Source: Shimia sp. R10_1 (GTDB lineage Bacteria > Pseudomonadota > Alphaproteobacteria > Rhodobacterales > Rhodobacteraceae). Taken from it: a stretch of 64,000 nucleotides of DNA. Position numbers and translations under genes: made by a program. A model generated the notes under the pieces. The model did not search any database and was not told the origin of the DNA. It worked only from the letters and a program-made list of their open reading frames with translations. The first letter of the stretch is position 1. Every line of letters starts with the position of its first letter. The stretch spans positions 124,001 through 188,000 of the forward strand of contig NZ_JAGHQX010000002.1 of the NCBI RefSeq assembly GCF_017744095.1. Direction: 5' to 3'. Below, piece by piece: positions 38,393 to 45,658 of the stretch.

Positions 38393-39136
38393 ATGCGTCT
38401 TGCAAACAAAACAGCCATCATCACCGGCGGCGCTCAGGGCTTTGGCGCGGGCATTGTCGACAAATTTCTCACTGAGGGCGCCAAGGTGCTGGTGGCGGAC
38501 ATCAATGGCGAGGCAGCCGCCGCCAAAGCCGCCGAGCATGAAAATGCCACCCCCTGCACCGTGGATGTGGCGGATGCCGCCAGCGTACAGGCGATGATTG
38601 ACACCGCGCTTGGCGCTTGGGGGCAGATCGACATTCTGGTGAACAACGCCGGTGTCACCCATCTGCCCGCCCCGATGGAGACTGTCACGGAAAGCGATTT
38701 TGACCGCGTCTTTGCGGTGAACTGCAAAGCCATTTACCTGATCGCACAGGCGCTTGTGCCGCATATGAAATCCCGCGCTGCAGGCGCGATCCTCAACATC
38801 TCCTCCACCGCAGGGCTGTCCCCGCGCCCCAATCTCAACTGGTACAACGCCTCCAAAGGTTGGGTGAACACCGCCACCAAAGCCATGGCCGTCGAACTCG
38901 CCCCCCATGGCATCCGCGTCAATGCGCTCAATCCCGTGGCCGGTGAAACCCCGCTCCTGAAATCCTTCATGGGCGAGGACACGCCGGAGGTGCGCGCCAA
39001 ATTCCTCTCCACCATCCCGCTGGGCCGCTTCTCCCAACCCGAAGACATGGGCAACGCCGCCGCTTTCCTCTGCTCTGACGAAGCTTCCATGATCACCGGC
39101 ACGCTGATGGAGGTCGATGGCGGGCGCTGCATCTAA
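38393..39136 (+). CDS. SDR-family NAD(P)-dependent oxidoreductase
   Basis: This encodes 247 residues. The N-terminal TGGAQGFGAGI cofactor loop, LVNNAGVTH, the catalytic serine in LNISSTAGL and the YNASK catalytic Tyr-Lys pair define a classical short-chain dehydrogenase. AACACATGCG begins it, 86 bases after the aldehyde dehydrogenase stop. It probably ends the operon and interconverts an alcohol and a ketone of the same pathway. Confidence 0.92.
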   Translation: MRLANKTAIITGGAQGFGAGIVDKFLTEGAKVLVADINGEAAAAKAAEHENATPCTVDVADAASVQAMIDTALGAWGQIDILVNNAGVTHLPAPMETVTESDFDRVFAVNCKAIYLIAQALVPHMKSRAAGAILNISSTAGLSPRPNLNWYNASKGWVNTATKAMAVELAPHGIRVNALNPVAGETPLLKSFMGEDTPEVRAKFLSTIPLGRFSQPEDMGNAAAFLCSDEASMITGTLMEVDGGRCI

Positions 39137-39292
39137 AGCGCCTATCTTTCAGGCATCCAGCACGAAAACGGACCAACACTTAAGCAAACCGCAGCGTCAC
39201 CTCCGCCATGCAGCCCTTCGCTGCGTGGCGCAACGCTGCACTGCGGCACTATCCCGAGGCACCCGCCACAGCCGCCCCGGAATCATCTCACC

Positions 39293-39877
39293 GTGCCAGC
39301 CAAGCTCACCATCCTCGTCGTGGAGCCCGACAAAAACCGGGCCGATGCGATCATCGACAGCCTTTCTGAGACAGGAGACCACCACATCCGTGTGCTCTCC
39401 GAATCCACCGGCCTCGCCCGCTCTGTGGCCGAGCTGAACCCCGATCTTGTGCTGGTCGATGTGGCCAATCCCAGCCGCGACGCGATTGACGCGCTCACGC
39501 TGGCCTCCTCCCCGCTTGAACGCCCGGTGGCGATGTTTGTGGACCGCTCAGACGACAGCCTGACCAAAGCCGCGATTGAGGCGGGCGTGTCGGCCTATGT
39601 TGTGGACGGCATGCACCCGGATCGCGTCAAACCTGTGCTGGATGCCGCCATCGCCCGGTTTCACATGTTTGCCCGCATGCGCAACGAGCTGGCCGCCACC
39701 AAACGCGCGCTTGAGGAACGCAAGATCATCGACCGCGCCAAAGGTATCCTGATGCGCGCGCGCGGCCTGCCGGAGGAAGAGGCCTACGCCCTCATCCGCA
39801 AAACCGCGATGAGTCAGGGCAAGAAAATCGCCGATGTCGCCCAAGCCCTTGTGACCGCATCGGAGCTTCTGTCATGA
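39293..39877 (+). CDS. nasT: Nitrate-responsive RNA-binding antiterminator NasT (ANTAR domain)
   Basis: This encodes 194 residues from GTG 39293, the only conventional start in frame after the stop at 39134. A receiver-like domain (ILVVEPDKNRADAI, LVLVDVANP) fills the first part; the C-terminal ANTAR domain has ERKIIDRAKGILMRARGLPE and SQGKKIADVAQALV. NasT binds hairpin RNA in the leader of nitrate assimilation genes and prevents termination. It is held inactive by NasS, encoded immediately downstream with a four-base overlap. Confidence 0.94.
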   Translation: MPAKLTILVVEPDKNRADAIIDSLSETGDHHIRVLSESTGLARSVAELNPDLVLVDVANPSRDAIDALTLASSPLERPVAMFVDRSDDSLTKAAIEAGVSAYVVDGMHPDRVKPVLDAAIARFHMFARMRNELAATKRALEERKIIDRAKGILMRARGLPEEEAYALIRKTAMSQGKKIADVAQALVTASELLS

Positions 39878-41049
39878 GAACCCTGCCGCTCTCTGTGGGC
39901 TTCATGCCGCTTGTTGATGCCGCCCCGCTGATTGTCGCCCATGAGCTGGGCTTTGCCGAAGAGGAGGGCCTCGCGCTGCATCTGCAAAGCGCGCCTAGCT
40001 GGTCCACCCTGCGCGACCGGCTGGTGCTGGGCCATATTGAGGCCGCCCATATGCTCGCCCCGGTGCCCGTGGCGATGGCGCTGGGTCTGGGCGGTGTCCC
40101 CACCAAGCTCGACGCGCTCTGCGTGCTTTCGGTCAATGGCAACTCCATCGGCGTCTCCAACGCGCTGGCCGCAGAGCTCTCCGCCAAACATCCCCTGCCC
40201 GATTTTCTCGATGCCGCGCAGGCCGGTCAGGCCCTTGCCAATCTGGGCCGCACCCTGCGCGTCGGTGTGCCGTTCCCGTTTTCCATGCACGCAGAACTTC
40301 TGCACTACTGGCTGGCCAGCTCGGGCCTCAACACGCCCGAGGCGCTGGACATGCGCATCATCCCGCCCCCGCTGATGGCGCAGGCCATTGCGGCTGATGA
40401 GATCGACGCCTTCTGCGTGGGCGAGCCTTGGGGCTCCATCACCGTGGAACAGGGCGGCGGCCGGCTTTTGCTCGCCGGGGCTGCCATCTGGAACTTCACC
40501 CCGGAAAAAGTGCTCGCCGTGCGCCGCGACTGGGCGCAGGCCGAGGATGATCTCACCGGCCGCCTGATGCGCGCGGTCTGGAAGGCTGGGCGCTGGCTGG
40601 CCGATCCGGCGAAACGCTCCACCGCCTCAGACATCCTCGCATGGCCCGAATATCTCGACGTCTCCGCCGAAATTCTGGATCGCGCCCTCAGCGGTCAGAT
40701 GCTCACCCACCAAAGTGCAGCCAACCACAGCGTGCCCCGCATGCTCGAGTTCTTTGACAGCGCCGCCACTTTCCCATGGAAAAGTCAGGCCGCCTGGATC
40801 GGCACCCGCATGGCCGCCCGCTTCGGACTGGACCGCGCCCAATCCGCCGCCACCGCCGCCACTGTTTTCCGCTCCGATCTTTACCGTCGCCACCTCGCCC
40901 CGCTGGGGGCAACCCTCCCGGCAGCTTCAGAGAAATGCGAAGGCGCTCTGGCACACCCAACAGCGATGAAAGCCACCAATGGCCCGCTCACCCTCGGCCC
41001 GGATCGTTTCTTTGACGGACGCATTTTCGATCCGGCCCAACCCGAATGA
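39874..41049 (+). CDS. nasS: Nitrate/nitrite sensor NasS, NrtA-like without signal peptide
   Basis: This encodes 391 residues. MRTLPLSVGFMPLVDAAPLIVA begins directly with the periplasmic-binding-protein fold and has no export signal, the mark that separates NasS from the transporter component NrtA. The CVGEPWGS region, shared with NrtA, binds nitrate. In known NasS/NasT pairs nitrate releases NasT from NasS. Gene order here is nasT then nasS, coupled by ATGA. Confidence 0.92.
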   Translation: MRTLPLSVGFMPLVDAAPLIVAHELGFAEEEGLALHLQSAPSWSTLRDRLVLGHIEAAHMLAPVPVAMALGLGGVPTKLDALCVLSVNGNSIGVSNALAAELSAKHPLPDFLDAAQAGQALANLGRTLRVGVPFPFSMHAELLHYWLASSGLNTPEALDMRIIPPPLMAQAIAADEIDAFCVGEPWGSITVEQGGGRLLLAGAAIWNFTPEKVLAVRRDWAQAEDDLTGRLMRAVWKAGRWLADPAKRSTASDILAWPEYLDVSAEILDRALSGQMLTHQSAANHSVPRMLEFFDSAATFPWKSQAAWIGTRMAARFGLDRAQSAATAATVFRSDLYRRHLAPLGATLPAASEKCEGALAHPTAMKATNGPLTLGPDRFFDGRIFDPAQPE

Positions 41050-41069
41050 TGAAAAATTAGGCAAACACC

Positions 41070-41090
41070 CTGCGTCACGCGGCGACGCAG
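41070..41090 (+). promoter_or_regulatory. First hairpin of the nitrate leader
   Basis: CTGCGTC (41070-41076) and GACGCAG (41084-41090) form a 7-bp stem with the 7-base loop ACGCGGC. It could be the first element of a double ANTAR target, although its loop is not a canonical hexamer, or the end of the nasS transcript. Confidence 0.45.
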
Positions 41091-41149
41091 CATAAATCCG
41101 GCGATTCGTGCTTGAGCAAAGGCGCCGTGACCCGCCAAATGACCTTAAC

Positions 41150-41169
41150 GCGGAACAAGGACGTTCCGC
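41150..41169 (+). promoter_or_regulatory. ANTAR-type hairpin with hexaloop AAGGAC (NasT target)
   Basis: GCGGAAC and GTTCCGC pair perfectly around AAGGAC. The loop has A at position 1 and G at position 4, the pattern described for RNA targets of ANTAR antiterminators. It lies 165 bases before nrtA and just ahead of the terminator. Confidence 0.75.
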
Positions 41170-41204
41170 CCTATCAGCCCCCGAAGCCGGGGACATCCTG
41201 AGCA

Positions 41205-41265
41205 AAGCCGCTCGACCTGATACCGCCTCCTCCTCCCGCGGTGTCTTGGTCAGCGGCTTTTTTTT
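41205..41265 (+). terminator. Regulated terminator in the nrtA leader
   Basis: A long interrupted stem pairs AGCCGCT (41206-41212) with AGCGGCT (41252-41258), GACC with GGTC and GATACCGC (41219-41226) with GCGGTGTC (41238-41245). It ends in eight T residues (41258-41265). It stands 49 bases before the nrtA start and would stop transcription unless NasT acts. TATCAG (41172-41177) can alternatively pair with CTGATA (41217-41222) in the terminator left arm. Confidence 0.85.
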
Positions 41266-41314
41266 CGTTCCCCGCCCGCCTCCATCCAACAGGGCAAGCA
41301 AAAGGACACTTAAG

Positions 41315-42679
41315 ATGAAACGCATTGCTTCCATTCTCACGGCCACAACCATGTTTGTGACCCCGGCCATGGCCGAACTGGAACTTGAGAAAGACGAGCT
41401 GACATTTGGCTTCATCAAACTCACCGACATGGCGCCGCTCGCCGTGGCCTATGAGCAGGGCTACTTTGATGACGAAGGCCTGTTTGTCACGCTGGAAGCA
41501 CAGGCCAACTGGAAAGTTCTGCTGGACGGTGTGATCGACGGCCAACTGGACGGCGCGCATATGCTCGCAGGTCAGCCCCTCGCCGCCACCATCGGCTACG
41601 GCACCGAAGCCCACATCATCACCCCCTTCTCCATGGATCTGAACGGCAACGGCATCACCGTCTCCAACCAGATCTGGGAAGAAATGAAACCGCACGTGCC
41701 GCTGATGGATGATGGCCGCCCACAGCACCCGATCTCCGCATCCTCGCTGAAGCCTGTGGTGGAAAAATACACCTCTGAGGGCAAGCCGTTCAACATGGGC
41801 ATGGTGTTCCCGGTCTCCACCCACAACTACGAACTGCGCTACTGGCTCGCCGCCGGTGGTCTGGAGCCGGGCTATTATTCCCCCGAAAACATCACCGGCC
41901 AGATCGGCGCGGATGTTCTGCTCTCTGTGACCCCACCACCTCAGATGCCAGCCACCATGGAGGCGGGCACCATCTACGGCTACTGCGTGGGCGAGCCTTG
42001 GAACCAGCAGGCCGTGTTCAAAGGCATCGGTGTGCCTGTGATCACCGACTACGAACTCTGGAAAAACAACCCAGAGAAAGTCTTCGGCCTGAACGCCGAG
42101 TTTGCCGAGAAATATCCCAACACCACGCTGGCCGTGACCAAAGCACTGATCCGCGCCGCCATGTGGCTCGATGAAAACGACAACGCCAACCGCGAAGAGG
42201 CGGTGCGCATCCTCAGCCAGCCGGAATATGTGGGCGCGGACTATGACGTGATCGCCAACTCCATGACCGGCACCTTTGAATATGAAAAAGGTGACAAGCG
42301 CGACGTGCCCGACTTCAACGTGTTCTTCCGCTACAACGCGACCTACCCATTCTACTCCGACGCGGTTTGGTATCTGACCCAGATGCGCCGCTGGGGCCAG
42401 ATTGCCGAGGCCAAGCCGGACAGCTGGTATGACGAAGTGGCGAAGTCTGTCTACAAGCCCGCCATCTACCTCGAAGCGGCCCGCCTGCTGGTGGATGAAG
42501 GTCTCGCCAACGAAGCAGACTTCCCATGGGACAGCGACGGCTACAAAGCCCCAACCCCTGCCGAAGATATCATCGACGGCATCGCCTATGACGGCCGCAC
42601 CCCGAACGCCTATCTCGACAGTCTGCCCATCGGCCTGAAGGGCGACCAGCGCGTCGTCGGCACAGAAGTGCAGGGCTAA
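41315..42679 (+). CDS. nrtA: Nitrate ABC transporter substrate-binding protein
   Basis: This encodes 454 residues with a signal peptide (1-20, [10 protein letters not shown]...AMA then ELELEKD). It shares [20 protein letters not shown] and CVGEPWNQQ with the CmpA/NrtA family. It binds nitrate or nitrite in the periplasm. The start at 41315 has AAAAGGA in front; the longer frame from 41108 reads through the leader hairpins. Two strong hairpins follow its stop. Confidence 0.94.
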   Translation: MKRIASILTATTMFVTPAMAELELEKDELTFGFIKLTDMAPLAVAYEQGYFDDEGLFVTLEAQANWKVLLDGVIDGQLDGAHMLAGQPLAATIGYGTEAHIITPFSMDLNGNGITVSNQIWEEMKPHVPLMDDGRPQHPISASSLKPVVEKYTSEGKPFNMGMVFPVSTHNYELRYWLAAGGLEPGYYSPENITGQIGADVLLSVTPPPQMPATMEAGTIYGYCVGEPWNQQAVFKGIGVPVITDYELWKNNPEKVFGLNAEFAEKYPNTTLAVTKALIRAAMWLDENDNANREEAVRILSQPEYVGADYDVIANSMTGTFEYEKGDKRDVPDFNVFFRYNATYPFYSDAVWYLTQMRRWGQIAEAKPDSWYDEVAKSVYKPAIYLEAARLLVDEGLANEADFPWDSDGYKAPTPAEDIIDGIAYDGRTPNAYLDSLPIGLKGDQRVVGTEVQG

Positions 42680-42688
42680 ATCACCACC

Positions 42689-42754
42689 CGTCGCCAGAGA
42701 GCCCCTTCCCCCCTCTGGCGACGCAACGGGCGGGCTGTTCACCTTTGCCCGCCC
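42689..42754 (+). other. Two tandem hairpins after nrtA
   Basis: CGTCGCCAGAG (42689-42699) pairs with CTCTGGCGACG (42713-42723), an 11-bp perfect stem; then GGGCGGGC (42728-42735) pairs with GCCCGCCC (42747-42754). No T-run follows. Such structures often protect the binding-protein mRNA and lower expression of downstream permease genes. Confidence 0.7.
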
Positions 42755-42771
42755 CGCGATTTTCCACCGTC

Positions 42772-42804
42772 GCGATACAGCCGCAATACCGACGCGATAC
42801 CGAC
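42772..42804. repeat. Three tandem 11-bp repeats upstream of nrtB
   Basis: The units are GCGATACAGCC, GCAATACCGAC and GCGATACCGAC, each differing at few positions, at one-helical-turn spacing. They lie 80 bases before the nrtB start. Confidence 0.6.
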
Positions 42805-42883
42805 ACGCCATTTCGCCGTTAACCTTTCACGCAACAGCGCCCCGAGCCACTCAAAGCCGCCACGCAAAGCCACGGACATATCC

Positions 42884-43966
42884 ATGACCACAATCGACCC
42901 ACAATCCATTGCTGAGGAAGACCGCGAAGCCAAACGCGCCCGTCTCTTCACCCGCATCAACAAGGCCGACGCTTGGTTCCAAGTCCTCGGCCTGAGCTTC
43001 ATCACCCCGATCCTGAAAGCCGCCGCAGGCGACAACCCAAAGGCTCAAGCCACTGAAATCTGGCGACTTTTGGGCGTGCCGCTGCTCGCCATCTGCGTCT
43101 TTCTCGTGCTTTGGGGCAACCTCGCCCCCAAGGTGCAAACCTCCCTCGGCGCGGTGCCCGGCCCCAAAGAGGTCTGGACCGAAGCCGTCAATCTGCACGA
43201 AGACGCCCAGGCCAAGGCCGCCAAAGAAGCGAAGTTCATGGAACGCGTCGAGAAGCGCAACGCCAAGTTCATCGCCGCCGGCCAGCCGGAAAAAGTCAAA
43301 GATATCAAGTACACAGGCAGCCCCAGCTACTACGATCAAATCTGGACTTCGATCAAAACTGTGTTCTTTGGCTTCCTGATCGGCTCCGCCATTGCGATCC
43401 CTCTGGGCATCATGGCGGGCCTGTCGCTCTATGCCAACGCCGCCATCAACCCGCTGATCCAGATCTTCAAACCGGTCTCCCCACTGGCATGGCTCCCCAT
43501 CGTCACCATGGTGGTCTCCGCCACTTACACCGTGGATGACGGTCTGTTTTCCAAAAGCTTCCTGACCTCTGCAATCACCGTAACCCTTTGTTCTCTCTGG
43601 CCAACTCTGATCAACACCTCTCTGGGCGTGGCCTCCATCGACAAGGATCTGGTGAACGTCTCCAAGGTTCTGAAGATGAACACATGGACCAAAATCACCA
43701 AGCTGGTACTGCCGTCTGCCCTGCCCCTGATCTTCACCGGTCTGCGTCTGTCGCTCGGTGTGGGCTGGATGGTTCTGATCGCCGCAGAGATGCTCGCCCA
43801 GAACCCGGGTCTTGGCAAATTTGTCTGGGATGAATTCCAAAACGGCTCCTCCAGCTCACTCGCCAAGATCATGGTCGCGGTCTTCACCATCGGGATCATC
43901 GGCTTCCTGCTCGACCGCCTAATGTACGCGATCCAGTCGCTCTTCACCTTCAGCGCAAACCGGTGA
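42884..43966 (+). CDS. nrtB: Nitrate ABC transporter permease
   Basis: This encodes 360 residues. A long N-terminal cytoplasmic and periplasmic segment precedes six helices. The coupling region VSKVLKMNTWTKITKLVLPS and FTGLRLSLGVGWMVLIAAEM are typical of NrtB/TauC. It is larger than the usual 270-300-residue NrtB because of an extra N-terminal region including KVKDIKYTGSPSYYDQIW. Confidence 0.93.
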   Translation: MTTIDPQSIAEEDREAKRARLFTRINKADAWFQVLGLSFITPILKAAAGDNPKAQATEIWRLLGVPLLAICVFLVLWGNLAPKVQTSLGAVPGPKEVWTEAVNLHEDAQAKAAKEAKFMERVEKRNAKFIAAGQPEKVKDIKYTGSPSYYDQIWTSIKTVFFGFLIGSAIAIPLGIMAGLSLYANAAINPLIQIFKPVSPLAWLPIVTMVVSATYTVDDGLFSKSFLTSAITVTLCSLWPTLINTSLGVASIDKDLVNVSKVLKMNTWTKITKLVLPSALPLIFTGLRLSLGVGWMVLIAAEMLAQNPGLGKFVWDEFQNGSSSSLAKIMVAVFTIGIIGFLLDRLMYAIQSLFTFSANR

Positions 43967-43976
43967 GGTCAAACAG

Positions 43977-45656
43977 ATGAGTGTTCTGAAATTTGAAAAT
44001 GTTTCCAAGAGCTTCGGGGAAGGCACCCACACCACCCACGTGCTCAAGGACATCAATCTCGAAGTGCAGGAGGGCGAGTTCCTCGTTCTCCTGGGCTTCT
44101 CCGGCACCGGCAAAACCACGCTGATCAACCTCATGGCGGGCCTTGAGATGCCCACCAAAGGCACCGTCAGCTTCAAGGACAAACCGATCACCGGCCCCGG
44201 CCCGGAACGTGGCGTGATCTTCCAAAGCTACTCGTTGATGCCCTGGCTCACCGTGAACGGCAACGTCCGCCTCGCGCTGGACAGCGTCTTCCCGAAAATG
44301 CCCAAGGCAGAAAAGGAAGAGAAAGTCGCGCATTACGTCAACATGGTGGGTCTCAGCCACGCCACCGCACGGCGCCCGGCAGAGCTGTCCGGCGGCATGC
44401 GTCAACGTGTGAACGTCGCCCGCGCACTCGCCATGAACCCCGAAGTTTTGCTTCTGGATGAACCCCTTAGCGCGCTTGACGCCCTCACCCGCGCCAATCT
44501 GGCGGATGAAATCGAAGCCATCTGGGACGCGGAGAAAAAGACTTGCGTGCTGATCACCAACGATGTGGATGAGGCCATCATTCTGGCAGACCGCATCATC
44601 GCGCTGAACCCTGACGGCACGCTGGGCCGCGAGTTCAAAGTCAATATCGAGCGCCGCCGCGACCGGATGGAAATGAACCACCACGAAGGTTTCAAAAAGC
44701 TGCGCGCCGAGGTGACAAAATACCTGATGGACGTGGGCATCGAGGCCAAGGCCGAAGGCTCCAGAGTGCTGCCTGACGTGACTCCGATTCACGGCGTGCC
44801 TGCAGCGGTCAAAGATGCCCAGAAGGGTATGATCGACCACAACTTCCTCGACTTCTCCCAACTGCATAAAGTCTATCCCACCCCCAAAGGTCCACTGACC
44901 GTAGTGGAAGATTTTGATCTCAAAATTCAACGCGGTGAGTTCATTTCGCTGATTGGCCACTCCGGCTGTGGCAAGTCCACAGTGCTGACCATGGCCGCCG
45001 GTCTGAACGCCATTTCCAAAGGCGGCATCCGTCTGGACGGCCGCCACGTTGAAGGCGCGGATCCGGAACGCGCCGTGGTGTTCCAATCCCCCAACCTCTT
45101 CCCCTGGCTCTCCGCCAAAGAGAACGTCGCGATTGGGGTGGATAAGGTCTATCCCAAGGCCAGTCAGGGCGAACGGCAGGACGTGGTGGAATACTATCTG
45201 GAGCGTGTTGGTCTGGCCGACGCCATGGACCGCCCAGCGCATTCCATGTCCAACGGCATGAAACAGCGTGTCGGCATCGCCCGCGCCTTTGCCCTCTCAC
45301 CAAAACTGCTGCTTTTGGATGAGCCTTTTGGGATGCTCGACAGCCTCACCCGCTGGGAGCTGCAAGAGGTTCTGATGGAAGTCTGGGACCGCACCAAGGT
45401 GACAGCCATCTGTGTGACTCACGATGTGGACGAAGCCATCCTTCTGGCGGACCGCGTGGTGATGATGACCAACGGCCCACAGGCCACCATCGGCAAGATC
45501 GTCGATGTGGATCTGCCCCGCCCGCGCAGCCGTCAGGCACTACTCGAGCATCCAGACTATTACCGGTACCGCCAGGACGTTCTTGATTTCCTTGAGGAAT
45601 ATGAACACGGCGCGAAGCCAAAGCCCAAAGTAGCCAAAGCCATCGCTGCGGAGTGA
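43977..45656 (+). CDS. nrtCD: Fused double ATPase of the nitrate transporter
   Basis: This encodes 559 residues with two NrtD-like nucleotide-binding domains. Domain 1 has GFSGTGKTT, LSGGMRQRV and LLLDEPLSALD; domain 2 has GHSGCGKST, the degenerate signature MSNGMKQRV and LLLDEPFGMLD. In cyanobacteria NrtC and NrtD are separate and NrtC carries an extra NrtA-like domain; here that domain is absent. Domain 2 replaces the SGG of its signature with SNG, as reported for related transporters. Confidence 0.92.
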   Translation: MSVLKFENVSKSFGEGTHTTHVLKDINLEVQEGEFLVLLGFSGTGKTTLINLMAGLEMPTKGTVSFKDKPITGPGPERGVIFQSYSLMPWLTVNGNVRLALDSVFPKMPKAEKEEKVAHYVNMVGLSHATARRPAELSGGMRQRVNVARALAMNPEVLLLDEPLSALDALTRANLADEIEAIWDAEKKTCVLITNDVDEAIILADRIIALNPDGTLGREFKVNIERRRDRMEMNHHEGFKKLRAEVTKYLMDVGIEAKAEGSRVLPDVTPIHGVPAAVKDAQKGMIDHNFLDFSQLHKVYPTPKGPLTVVEDFDLKIQRGEFISLIGHSGCGKSTVLTMAAGLNAISKGGIRLDGRHVEGADPERAVVFQSPNLFPWLSAKENVAIGVDKVYPKASQGERQDVVEYYLERVGLADAMDRPAHSMSNGMKQRVGIARAFALSPKLLLLDEPFGMLDSLTRWELQEVLMEVWDRTKVTAICVTHDVDEAILLADRVVMMTNGPQATIGKIVDVDLPRPRSRQALLEHPDYYRYRQDVLDFLEEYEHGAKPKPKVAKAIAAE

Positions 45657-45658
45657 AT

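Noticed and set aside
41174-42811. 545-codon minus-strand frame opposite nrtA
   Set aside because: nrtA is unambiguous on the plus strand; the frame has no known domain.
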